Shown piece after piece: positions 35,275-43,477 of a stretch of DNA of 64,000 bases (position 1 is the first letter of the stretch; each line of letters opens with the position of its first letter). The translations under genes and the position numbers were made by a program. Under the pieces are notes generated by a model. The model saw only the letters and a program-made list of their open reading frames with translations, was not told the origin of the DNA and made no database searches. The stretch covers positions 1 through 64,000 of the forward strand of contig CANLTE010000007.1 of NCBI GenBank assembly GCA_947493885.1, written 5' to 3'. This DNA comes from an uncultured Maribacter sp. Its GTDB lineage: Bacteria > Bacteroidota > Bacteroidia > Flavobacteriales > Flavobacteriaceae.

Positions 35275-36435
35275 ATGATAAAAGATAAAGTAGTTACTTA
35301 TTTTAAAGAAAACTATAGCCAAAATCCACTAATTATTAAAGCTCCAGGTAGAGTTAATATTATTGGAGAACATACTGATTATAACCTTGGGTTTGTACTT
35401 CCGGCTTCAATAGAAAAAGCCATTTATTTTGCTGCGCAAACTAATGATACGAATACAATTAACGTTGAAGCTTTTTTAACTTTCAAAGAAAAAGTAAGCT
35501 TTGATTTAAACGGTAATAATGAGGATTTTACCGCTTTTTGGGGGAAATATTTCAAAGCTATTATTCAAATATTAAATGAAAAAAATTATACTTTAAAAGG
35601 TATTGATTGTGTTTTTGGCGGTGATATTCCAATTGGTTCTGGACTTTCTTCATCAGCAGCTCTTTGTTGTGGATTCACCTATGCCGTTTCTAATTTACTT
35701 GGATTGGATATCTCTAGAACGGAAATTGCCTTAATTGCTCAAGCTGCAGAACACAAAATTGGACTTAATTGTGGATTAATGGACCAATATGCAGTCCTTT
35801 TTGGTAAAAAAGGTAATGCGCTATTTCTTGATTGTAAAGACTTACAACATAAATATGTTCCAATTAATTTGGATGGCTATAGTTGGCTATTAATCAACTC
35901 AAATGTTAAGCATGAACTTGCAGTTGGAAATGAATATAATGATCGTAGAAACTCATGTGAAGCAATTGTTAATAAAGCAAAAGAATCAAATGATTTGGTT
36001 GCCTCGCTTAGAGATATTTCAAAAGAAGTTCTTGAAAGCATAAAAGACCAAGTAGACCCGGTTGACTATAAACGCTCTATGTATATAATTATGGAGAATA
36101 AAAGAGTGAAAAGAATGATTACAGCACTTGGTGATGGCAATGCTTCCGAAGTTGGAAAAATTCTTTTAGAGGGGCATCGTTCTATGTCCCAAGATTTTGA
36201 AATTAGTACTTCGGAAATTGATTATTTAGTGAATGTGAGTCAAGAACAAGAAGGCGTTTTAGGCTCTAGAATGATGGGGGGAGGCTTTGGTGGATGCACC
36301 ATAAATCTAATTAAAACAGAACACTTAGAAACAGCTCAAGCAGCCATTGAAACTGCCTATAAAAAAGAAACAGGAATTGAAGCCGAGTGCTTCCATTTAG
36401 AAATTGATGATAGCGTAAAAATTTTAAATGCTTAA
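35275..36435 (+). CDS. galK: Galactokinase
   Basis: Phosphorylates galactose to galactose-1-phosphate, the first committed Leloir step. The 386-residue GHMP kinase shows the galactokinase signature PGRVNIIGEHTDYNLGFVLP near residues 24-43, the ATP-binding loop PIGSGLSSSAALCCG near 119-133, the catalytic Asp in CGLMDQYAV and the C-terminal MMGGGFGGCTI. galT follows after 6 bp. An operator-like palindrome lies just upstream. Confidence 0.96.
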   Translation: MIKDKVVTYFKENYSQNPLIIKAPGRVNIIGEHTDYNLGFVLPASIEKAIYFAAQTNDTNTINVEAFLTFKEKVSFDLNGNNEDFTAFWGKYFKAIIQILNEKNYTLKGIDCVFGGDIPIGSGLSSSAALCCGFTYAVSNLLGLDISRTEIALIAQAAEHKIGLNCGLMDQYAVLFGKKGNALFLDCKDLQHKYVPINLDGYSWLLINSNVKHELAVGNEYNDRRNSCEAIVNKAKESNDLVASLRDISKEVLESIKDQVDPVDYKRSMYIIMENKRVKRMITALGDGNASEVGKILLEGHRSMSQDFEISTSEIDYLVNVSQEQEGVLGSRMMGGGFGGCTINLIKTEHLETAQAAIETAYKKETGIEAECFHLEIDDSVKILNA

Positions 36436-36441
36436 GTAACT

Positions 36442-37455
36442 ATGAACGATAATTTTAATGCTAATCCGCATAAAAGGTATAATATTCTAACAGGAGAATG
36501 GGTTTTGGTTTCACCCCACAGAACTAAAAGACCTTGGCAGGGGAAAAAAGAAACAACAGCTAAAAAAGAAATGATTGCTCATGACCCTAGCTGTTACTTA
36601 TGTGCCAATAATACTAGAATTAATGGAGAATTAAACCCAGATTACAAAAACACATTTGTTTTTGCTAACGATTTTGGAGCTTTGTTACCAGATAGTGAAG
36701 ATTTTAAAAGCGAAGATGGTTTATTATTAGCCGAAGGGGAAACTGGTATTTGTAAAGTAATTTGTTTTTCACCAAATCACTCACTTACACTTCCTGATAT
36801 GGAAGTCTCTGCAATAGAAAATGTAATTACTACTTGGCAAAGTGAATATGCAGAATTAGGGGCAAAACCTGAAATTAACCATGTTCAAATTTTTGAAAAC
36901 AAAGGAGCAACCATGGGATGTAGTAATCCACATCCTCACGGACAAATTTGGGCCCAAAAGTCAATACCTAATGAAGTAATAAAAAAGACCGAAAAGCAAA
37001 AAGCCTATTTTGATAAAAAAGGAAAAAGCTTGCTTACAGATTATTTAGAGCAAGAATTAAAAGCTGATGAGCGAATTATTTCAATGAATGATAGTTTTGT
37101 AAGTTTAGTTCCTTTTTGGGCGGTATGGCCTTATGAAGTAATGATTGTTCCAAGAAAGCATAAAACGCATATTGGAGAATTAACCAATGTGGAAAAAAAG
37201 GATTATGCCGAACAATTAAAAATTGTAACTCAAAAATACGACAAGTTGTTTGATACTTCTTTTCCGTATTCTGCTGGTATTCATCAAGCGCCAACAAATG
37301 GAGAACACCCTGAATGGCATTTTCATATGAGCTTCTACCCTCCTCTACTTCGTTCTGCAACGGTTAAAAAATTTATGGTTGGCTACGAAATGTTTGGTAT
37401 GCCACAACGTGATATCACCGCTGAAGTAGCAGCACAGAGTCTTAAAGCGTTGTAA
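36442..37455 (+). CDS. galT: UDP-glucose-hexose-1-phosphate uridylyltransferase
   Basis: Exchanges UMP between UDP-glucose and galactose-1-phosphate in the Leloir pathway. The 337-residue HIT-superfamily protein has the Cys pair SCYLC near residues 50-54, the active site CSNPHPHGQIW with His164 and nucleophile His166, and the C-terminal EWHFHMSFYPP block. It is co-transcribed with galK. A strong bidirectional hairpin closes the operon. No galE or mutarotase is nearby. Confidence 0.96.
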   Translation: MNDNFNANPHKRYNILTGEWVLVSPHRTKRPWQGKKETTAKKEMIAHDPSCYLCANNTRINGELNPDYKNTFVFANDFGALLPDSEDFKSEDGLLLAEGETGICKVICFSPNHSLTLPDMEVSAIENVITTWQSEYAELGAKPEINHVQIFENKGATMGCSNPHPHGQIWAQKSIPNEVIKKTEKQKAYFDKKGKSLLTDYLEQELKADERIISMNDSFVSLVPFWAVWPYEVMIVPRKHKTHIGELTNVEKKDYAEQLKIVTQKYDKLFDTSFPYSAGIHQAPTNGEHPEWHFHMSFYPPLLRSATVKKFMVGYEMFGMPQRDITAEVAAQSLKAL

Positions 37456-37470
37456 AACATTAATAAAAAT

Positions 37471-37505
37471 AAAAAAAGCAGCAATGTAACATTGCTGCTT
37501 TTTTT
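37471..37505. terminator. Bidirectional terminator between galT and the DUF2911 gene
   Basis: A run of A, then GCAGCAATG paired with CATTGCTGC and a T run; it serves the two convergent genes. Confidence 0.85.
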
Positions 37506-37523
37506 ATACTTCTAAGAAATCGT

Positions 37524-38372
37524 TTATTCAACTTCTATTCCCCATTCTTTTAAAGAATCTTTATTCATTTTTACATAATCAGCGTTACCAGCTTCTTTAG
37601 CAGCAGCTAAAGATCTTTTTGCTGCGGCAATAGCATTTTTATTATCTCCTTGCTTAGCATAAATAAGAGATTGTTTTCTTGAAATCCAGAAAGCCTTATC
37701 ATTCATAGACACAGCTTTATTTATCCATTCTTGAGCTTGTCTTAAATCTTTACCTTCCTCAAGATAGTAAGCCGCCGCCGCATAATAATCATTAGCAGTA
37801 AGCCCCTTCATTGCATTTTCAATACTCTTAGTTGCCTTAGCTACTGTTGGTACTTCAAACTTAATTCCAACATATATTTTTTCCCACATAATACCTAAAG
37901 CAGCACCATTATTGGTTAAATCATCAATTGTAATTGTAAAAGTTTCAATAGAAACAGGCAATGGATATACTTGCGTAGTAGTTTTAGCCGCTACTTTGCT
38001 CTCATCCCATTCTTTTGGAGTTCCCCAGTTTTGGGTATCCGCATAAAAAACAATTTCCCAAGAAGTTTCTCCCGGTTTAACAAAAACTGCATAAGAACCT
38101 GCTTTAAGTGTTTGGCCATCAACAACTACATCATCACTAAAAGAAATTATAGTGTTTTTGTTAGCTCCTGTTCTCCATAAGGTATTATAAGGTACTAAAT
38201 CTCCAAAAATAGTTCTACCTCTCATAGAAGGTCTTGAATATTCTACGGTAACATCGGTTAATCCAACTTTCTGCTCTATTTTAGAAAAAGGACTTGGTTG
38301 AGGTGTAGTAATTTGAGCTTGGGTTGAAAAAGCTGCAATTACTACAAATAATAAAAGTGATAATTTTTTCAT
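37524..38372 (-). CDS. Secreted DUF2911 protein with TPR-like tail
   Basis: A 282-residue exported protein. The signal peptide ends near AFSTQAQ (residue 20). The DUF2911 domain covers about 25-170 with the typical VTVEYSRPSMRGRTIFGDLVPYNTLWRTGANKNT block and AGSYAVFVKPGETSWEIVFY. Residues about 190-270 look like two TPR-type helical pairs (NDYYAAAAYYLEEGKDLRQAQEWINKA). The role of DUF2911 is not established. A minus-strand TAGTTTTG box lies at 38397-38404. Confidence 0.85.
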   Translation of the reverse strand: MKKLSLLLFVVIAAFSTQAQITTPQPSPFSKIEQKVGLTDVTVEYSRPSMRGRTIFGDLVPYNTLWRTGANKNTIISFSDDVVVDGQTLKAGSYAVFVKPGETSWEIVFYADTQNWGTPKEWDESKVAAKTTTQVYPLPVSIETFTITIDDLTNNGAALGIMWEKIYVGIKFEVPTVAKATKSIENAMKGLTANDYYAAAAYYLEEGKDLRQAQEWINKAVSMNDKAFWISRKQSLIYAKQGDNKNAIAAAKRSLAAAKEAGNADYVKMNKDSLKEWGIEVE

Positions 38373-38396
38373 TTTGTATAAGGTTATTAGTTTTCA

Positions 38397-38404
38397 CAAA
38401 ACTA
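38397..38404 (-). promoter_or_regulatory. Possible -7 box for the DUF2911 gene
   Basis: Minus strand TAGTTTTG, 25 bp before the start, matches TAnnTTTG; no -33 match. Confidence 0.35.
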
Positions 38405-38461
38405 GATATAATCGTTCCTTACTTTTGTTAAGAAAGTCTTAAATAAAAATATAGAAAAAAC

Positions 38462-39616
38462 TCAATCTTTTATAAAGGCTTTTGTCACAACATCATTACC
38501 AACATATAAGGTTAGATAATATAATGATGAGTTCAACCAAGAAATATCAATTGTTTTACTACCATCATTTGGTACCATTATAAAATCCACTAGTCTTCCA
38601 GAAAGATCAAAAATAGCCCTTCCATGATTAGCTTCATGAGTTTCATATTGATAATGAAGAATATTAGATTTTTGTTGTTTAAAAATAATAAAACCTTCAA
38701 TAGCTTCTTCTATTATTTCCTCCTGTTGTTCCTGTTGCTGTTGCTCCTCAGCTTTCCATTCTACATCTAAAAAGGAATACAATTGCGGATTTAACTGAAT
38801 ATCCATTGTACTATCAATAAAAAATTCCGAAGAAATAAAATATCGGTTTTCATTTATAAATGTAACTCCTTCAATCTGCGCTATTCCAGAATCGAGATTT
38901 ATTTTATTTAATTTATCACCAAAAATACTTTGTATAGAAGGTTTTTCGACTCGAACAACAAAAGGTTCAAGACTATCTGTGTATCCTATAAGCAATAATA
39001 CATCAGATAAGGTATTGTAAGTGGCACCAGTAACTAAACCATTTGTATTATACATTTCAATTCTTGTTGCCTTATAATCACCTTCATTAGTTGGTATTTT
39101 ATATACCGCTGTTTGTTTACCTTTCCACTGCTTAGTAAAAATAACAAGATGACCGTCTAAAATTATTAGTGATTCCGCGTCCCAATCACTCAATCCATTG
39201 TTATTAAAGCTTACCTGGTCTTCATAAGAAAAAGTAAGTTTTTCTGCGGTAACAGTATCAAAAGCATCAAAATCAGATTTTTGAACCTTATAAATAACTA
39301 AATCTTCCCTGATTCCATTGTTATTGCCAATATCACCAATATAAATATGTGTATCGTCCTGAGTGATATCCTCCCAATCTATGTTTGCAGCATTGGAAAT
39401 GGTAATTCTTCTTGTAATATGTAATGAAGTGGTATCTAATTCAATCAACTCTGGTAAATTATCTGAATCGTTATGTGTTATTAATTTTCCATTGTACAGT
39501 ATAAGCCCAGAATTCTCATTTAAATCCTCAGGTAAATTTCCAACAATAGCGCTATTCTGCCCTATGGCCGAACCAACAACTATCATAAAAAATAAATAAT
39601 ATAGTTTCATTTTCAT
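38462..39616 (-). CDS. Secreted protein with type IX secretion sorting tail
   Basis: A 384-residue protein. A signal peptide (KLYYLFFMIVVGSAIG) precedes a repeat-rich beta region (about 25-295) that may be a propeller: LNENSGLILYNGKLITHNDSDN, DWEDITQDDTHIYIGDIGNN and DWDAESLIILDGHLVIFTK resemble SdiA-regulated or esterase-like propellers. A Gln/Glu-rich linker (EEQQQQEQQEEIIEE, near 300-315) joins a C-terminal domain with ALFDLSGR-type and LYYLTLYVGNDVVTKAFIK features of T9SS type A sorting domains. So it is probably exported to the surface. The start at 39616 or 39610 is equally possible; TATTTTTG lies at 39631-39638 on the minus strand. Confidence 0.7.
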   Translation of the reverse strand: MKMKLYYLFFMIVVGSAIGQNSAIVGNLPEDLNENSGLILYNGKLITHNDSDNLPELIELDTTSLHITRRITISNAANIDWEDITQDDTHIYIGDIGNNNGIREDLVIYKVQKSDFDAFDTVTAEKLTFSYEDQVSFNNNGLSDWDAESLIILDGHLVIFTKQWKGKQTAVYKIPTNEGDYKATRIEMYNTNGLVTGATYNTLSDVLLLIGYTDSLEPFVVRVEKPSIQSIFGDKLNKINLDSGIAQIEGVTFINENRYFISSEFFIDSTMDIQLNPQLYSFLDVEWKAEEQQQQEQQEEIIEEAIEGFIIFKQQKSNILHYQYETHEANHGRAIFDLSGRLVDFIMVPNDGSKTIDISWLNSSLYYLTLYVGNDVVTKAFIKD

Positions 39617-39630
39617 ACTTTATAATCTAA

Positions 39631-39638
39631 CAAAAATA
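39631..39638 (-). promoter_or_regulatory. Possible -7 box for the T9SS-tailed protein gene
   Basis: Minus strand TATTTTTG ends 15 bp before the first ATG, which would leave a very short leader; no -33 match. Confidence 0.35.
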
Positions 39639-39702
39639 TACAAATTTGAAGCTACCATTGTATCTAAATAGCCCTTGGGGCATAAATAACTAGTTAACAC
39701 AC

Positions 39703-39741
39703 TTGTTTTGTTTAATTTTTTATTACTTTTATTAAACAAAA
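39703..39741 (+). promoter_or_regulatory. Promoter with 11-bp inverted repeat before the photolyase operon
   Basis: TTG at 39703-39705, 18-bp spacer, TACTTTTA at 39724-39731 resembles the -33/-7 pattern with one mismatch. TTTTGTTTAAT at 39706-39716 and ATTAAACAAAA at 39731-39741 are perfect inverted arms 14 bp apart, overlapping the core promoter. A repressor bound here would block transcription; MerR-type LitR/CarH light regulators control photolyase operons in other bacteria, but no such gene is in the window. Confidence 0.5.
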
Positions 39742-39748
39742 TAATCTT

Positions 39749-40243
39749 ATGAAGTTTTTTAAAATTAAGTCTAAACAAGTTCTTCCAATCACTAGAGAAC
39801 TTGCTTGGGATTTTCTATCAAATCCAAAAAATTTGGAAACCATAACACCAGAGTATATGAAATTTAATATACTCTCTGGAGCCGATAAAAAAGTTTTTTC
39901 TGGTCAAGTAATTCACTATAATGTATCTCCTTTTACTGGATACACAACACGATGGGTTACCGAAATAACTCATGTAGAAAACGAAAGTTATTTTGTAGAT
40001 GAGCAACGCTTTGGTCCTTATGCATTTTGGCATCATAAACACTTTATTCTCCCTACCGATAAAGGGGTAATACTTGAAGATATTGTTGATTACAAACTTC
40101 CTTTTGGCTTACTTGGAAGGTTTGCTAATACTCTTTTTGTACAAAAGCAGCTACGTTCAATATTCGAATTTAGGGCTCAAAAATTACGCAAAATCTTTGG
40201 AGTTACCGACGCTCCTTTTGAATTAGAATTAAAATCTATTTAG
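39749..40243 (+). CDS. SRPBCC family protein of the photolyase operon
   Basis: A 164-residue protein with the START/Bet v 1-like fold: ITRELAWDFLSNPKNLETITPEYMKF near residues 14-39 and a helix at the C-terminus (FVQKQLRSIFEFRAQKLRKIF). It would bind a hydrophobic ligand in a cavity. It is the first gene of the operon, one base upstream of the photolyase start, an arrangement repeated in Bacteroidota. Function unknown. Confidence 0.8.
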   Translation: MKFFKIKSKQVLPITRELAWDFLSNPKNLETITPEYMKFNILSGADKKVFSGQVIHYNVSPFTGYTTRWVTEITHVENESYFVDEQRFGPYAFWHHKHFILPTDKGVILEDIVDYKLPFGLLGRFANTLFVQKQLRSIFEFRAQKLRKIFGVTDAPFELELKSI

Positions 40244-40244
40244 T

Positions 40245-41558
40245 TTGAAACTAACTATAAACATTTTTTGGTTCAGAAGAGATTTAAGGTTTCATGACAA
40301 TGTGGGATTATATAATGCTCTAAAAAGTAAATTTCCGGTACTTCCTATTTTTATATATGACACAGAAATTTTAAACAAACTTCCTGAAAATGATGCCAGA
40401 GTAAGTTTTATATACGAGACACTTCAAAAATTAAATAACGTACTGATAAATGAGTTTTCAAGTTCCATCGCATTCTATCATGGAAAACCCAATCAAATCT
40501 TTGAATCTCTAATTAATGAATATCAAATTAATACAGTTTATACCAATCATGATTATGAACCTTACGCCCAACATAGAGACTCCGAAATTAAAAAACTATT
40601 AAATAAAAATTCCATCCCATTTAAATCGTATAAGGATCAAGTAATTTTTGAAAAAAAAGAAGTTTTAAAGGCTGATAGAAGCCCTTATGTTGTTTATACG
40701 CCATACAAAAACAAATGGAAATCTCATTTCTCAACCACCCGACATTTAAAATCATTTGATAGTTTAGAGCTACTTGACAACACCGTTAAAAATCGAAATT
40801 TTTATAAAATTTCATTACAAAATATTGGTTTCGTAAAATCTAAAATTAGGATAAATGACTACTATTTGACCCAAAACTTTGTTGAGAATTACGAAAAAAC
40901 AAGAGACTACCCTGCATTAAAAAACGGAACATCCAACTTGGGACCACACCTGCGGTTTGGAACTGTTTCCGTAAGACAAGTTCTAAAAAAGGCAATTTCA
41001 GAGCAAAACGAAACTTTTTGGAACGAACTTATTTGGCGTGAATTTTTTATGCAAATTTTATGGCATTACCCGCATACTATAACGCGTTCCTTTAGACCAA
41101 AATATGACCGAATTCAATGGCGGAACAACATTGATGAATTTGAAAAATGGAAAAATGGATTAACAGGATATCCTTTAGTTGATGCTGGCATGCGCCAATT
41201 AAACGCCACTGGATTTATGCACAACAGAGTTCGTATGTTAGTGGCTAGTTTTTTATGTAAACATTTACTTATTGATTGGCGTTGGGGAGAGGCATACTTC
41301 GCGGAAAAATTATTGGATTATGATTTAAGTGCAAATGTTGGTAATTGGCAATGGGCTGCAGGTTCTGGTGTAGATGCAGCTCCTTACTTTCGTATATTTA
41401 ACCCTCAAATCCAAATAACTAAATTTGATAAACAAAAAGAATACATTAACCAATGGATCCCTGACCTACAGGAGTTTTCGTATCCTGAAAAAATAGTAAA
41501 TCATAAATTTGCAAGAGAACGTTGTCTAAGAGCATACAAAAAAGCAGTTAATAACTAA
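40245..41558 (+). CDS. Photolyase/cryptochrome family protein
   Basis: A 437-residue flavoprotein that probably repairs UV-induced cyclobutane pyrimidine dimers using blue light. The antenna domain starts INIFWFRRDLRFHDNVGL near residues 4-21. The FAD domain shows NELIWREFFMQILWHYP near 262-278, AGMRQLNATGFMHNRVRMLVASFL near 310-333 and the DWRWGEAYFAEKLLDYDLSANVGNWQWAAGSG block near 345-374. The length is that of class I photolyases. The start is TTG at 40245, one base after the SRPBCC stop. Confidence 0.9.
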   Translation: MKLTINIFWFRRDLRFHDNVGLYNALKSKFPVLPIFIYDTEILNKLPENDARVSFIYETLQKLNNVLINEFSSSIAFYHGKPNQIFESLINEYQINTVYTNHDYEPYAQHRDSEIKKLLNKNSIPFKSYKDQVIFEKKEVLKADRSPYVVYTPYKNKWKSHFSTTRHLKSFDSLELLDNTVKNRNFYKISLQNIGFVKSKIRINDYYLTQNFVENYEKTRDYPALKNGTSNLGPHLRFGTVSVRQVLKKAISEQNETFWNELIWREFFMQILWHYPHTITRSFRPKYDRIQWRNNIDEFEKWKNGLTGYPLVDAGMRQLNATGFMHNRVRMLVASFLCKHLLIDWRWGEAYFAEKLLDYDLSANVGNWQWAAGSGVDAAPYFRIFNPQIQITKFDKQKEYINQWIPDLQEFSYPEKIVNHKFARERCLRAYKKAVNN

Positions 41559-41560
41559 TA

Positions 41561-41974
41561 ATGAATCTACTAAAAATAAAAGAAATAAATGCAGATAAAA
41601 TATGGCACCTTAGGCACGCAGTTATGTGGCCAGAAAAGCCTTTTGATTTTGTTAAACTAGAAAATGACAATGAAGGTTTTCATTTTGGAGGCTACATGAA
41701 TGAAGAACTTATATGCATTGTTTCATTATTCATTAAAAACAACAAAGCACAATTTAGAAAGCTGGCAACAAAAGAAAATCATCAAGGAAAAGGATATGCT
41801 TCTAAATTATTACATCATGTTTTTGAATTTGCAAAAAGTAAAAACATAAATATAATATGGTGCAATGCTCGAAAAAATAAATTAAATTTCTATCACAAAT
41901 TTTCCATGACCGAAACAAACAAAACTTATAAAAAAGGGGGTATTGAGTTTGTTGTTATGGAAGCTATATTATAA
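41561..41974 (+). CDS. GNAT family N-acetyltransferase
   Basis: A 137-residue acetyltransferase. The acetyl-CoA loop is in KENHQGKGYASKLLHHVFEFA near residues 70-90, after the beta strand RKLAT. The substrate is unknown. It starts 2 bp after the photolyase stop and ends just before the VOC gene, so it is part of the same operon. Confidence 0.85.
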   Translation: MNLLKIKEINADKIWHLRHAVMWPEKPFDFVKLENDNEGFHFGGYMNEELICIVSLFIKNNKAQFRKLATKENHQGKGYASKLLHHVFEFAKSKNINIIWCNARKNKLNFYHKFSMTETNKTYKKGGIEFVVMEAIL

Positions 41975-41984
41975 ACAAATCTAT

Positions 41985-42428
41985 ATGAAAAACAATATAT
42001 TAACATTAGCACTTATTTGCAGCTCTTTTCTTTCTGCCCAATCATTTGACTTTACTTACGACCACTATGCCGTTATTGTAAAAGATGTTGATAAAAGCGC
42101 CGACTTTTACGCCAACATTCTAAAATTAAAAGAAACACCTCATCCTACACTAAAAAAAGGATTTAGATGGTTTATTGTAAATGGAAATAGTCAAATACAT
42201 TTAATTCAGAAAGAGAACCCTGAATTCACAAAAAGTAAATCCGTACACTTATGTCTAGCCACGCAGAATTTGGATGTCTTTACCGACCATTTAAAACAAA
42301 ATAACGTTCCTTATTTTGATTGGCCTGGAAAAGAAAACGCCATAACCTTGCGCGCAGATGGTGTTAAGCAAATCTATTTCCAAGACCCTGATGGCTATTG
42401 GATAGAAGTCAATAACGCAAAACATTAA
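41985..42428 (+). CDS. Secreted VOC (glyoxalase-like) protein
   Basis: A 147-residue protein with a signal peptide (MKNNILTLALICSSFLSAQ) and a vicinal-oxygen-chelate fold. The repeated module has a metal-ligand-like His in YDHYAVIVKDVDKSADFY, a His in KSVHLCLAT and the Glu in GYWIEVNN. The longer frame from 41943 overlaps the GNAT gene; ATG at 41985 is preferred because the signal peptide begins there. Export is unusual for VOC enzymes, which are mostly cytosolic. The substrate is not known. Confidence 0.8.
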   Translation: MKNNILTLALICSSFLSAQSFDFTYDHYAVIVKDVDKSADFYANILKLKETPHPTLKKGFRWFIVNGNSQIHLIQKENPEFTKSKSVHLCLATQNLDVFTDHLKQNNVPYFDWPGKENAITLRADGVKQIYFQDPDGYWIEVNNAKH

Positions 42429-42431
42429 AAA

Positions 42432-43430
42432 ATGAGTACTAGTATCCAGAATATATTTCAGTTAGGTTTTCCATGGCAGACACAAGATCCTTTTTTATTT
42501 TGTGTTTATCATTACGATAAATACCCTAAAGGAAATGAAGATATGAGTCCCAATGCAACTCTTGAAGGTCGCGTTTTGGGTAACGATTTTACAATTAAAG
42601 ATGGTTGGCGCATGTATCATGGTCATACAATCCCTGGATTTCCGTACCATCCACATCGAGGTTTTGAAACTATAACTATAGCCAACAAAGGATATTGTGA
42701 CCATTCCGATTCATTAGGCGCTGCTGGTCGTTTTGGAGAAGGAGATGTCCAATGGATGACCGCTGGTTCTGGTGTTCAACATTCTGAAATGTTTCCGTTA
42801 CTAAACACTGAAAAAGAAAATCCATTGGAGTTGTTCCAAATATGGCTTAATCTTCCTAAAAAGAACAAACTTGTTTCTCCTCATTTTGCAATGTTGTGGC
42901 ATGAAGATATTCCCACCATCAAAGAAGGCTCCGCCACCATTAAAGTTATTGCAGGTAATTATAACGGACGTGTTGCTCCTAAACCAACTCCAAATTCATG
43001 GGCTGCAGATAGTGAAAACGAAGTTGCTATTTGGAATATAAAAATTGAAGCAAATGCTACCTACACACTTCCAAAGTCTAGAGGTAATGTTAGCAGAACA
43101 CTCTATTTCTATGAAGGAGATTCTTTAAATATTGAAGAAAATGAAATTTCACTAAATTACGGAATAGAGTTAAATTCCACCGTTGATGCTGTTATCAAAA
43201 ATGGCAATACTAAGGCTCATTTGTTGATGTTACAAGGAAAACCTATTAATGAAACTGTTGTTCAACACGGCCCCTTTGTTATGAATACCGAAGATGAAAT
43301 AAAACAAACTATGGAGGAATATAGGTTAACACAATTTGGTGGATGGCCATGGCAATACCCTGATAATGTTCACCAAAAGGAAAAAGGAAGATTTGCTAAA
43401 TTTCCTAACGGAACTTTGATTGAAAAATAA
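42432..43430 (+). CDS. Pirin family protein
   Basis: A 332-residue bicupin. The N-terminal cupin carries the metal-site blocks HPHRGFETITI near residues 74-84 and VQWMTAGSGVQHSEM near 105-119. The C-terminal cupin is degenerate. Bacterial pirins can act as quercetinases or redox sensors; the role here is not known. It is the last gene of the photolyase operon, 3 bp after the VOC stop, closed by a hairpin. Confidence 0.88.
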   Translation: MSTSIQNIFQLGFPWQTQDPFLFCVYHYDKYPKGNEDMSPNATLEGRVLGNDFTIKDGWRMYHGHTIPGFPYHPHRGFETITIANKGYCDHSDSLGAAGRFGEGDVQWMTAGSGVQHSEMFPLLNTEKENPLELFQIWLNLPKKNKLVSPHFAMLWHEDIPTIKEGSATIKVIAGNYNGRVAPKPTPNSWAADSENEVAIWNIKIEANATYTLPKSRGNVSRTLYFYEGDSLNIEENEISLNYGIELNSTVDAVIKNGNTKAHLLMLQGKPINETVVQHGPFVMNTEDEIKQTMEEYRLTQFGGWPWQYPDNVHQKEKGRFAKFPNGTLIEK

Positions 43431-43455
43431 AAAAGGGTGTTTATAACACCCTTTT
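43431..43455. terminator. Bidirectional terminator between pirin and murA
   Basis: AAAAGGGTGTT pairs perfectly with AACACCCTTTT around a TAT loop; T runs on both strands serve the convergent genes. Confidence 0.85.
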
Positions 43456-43477
43456 GTTTTATCATAAATACTATGAA

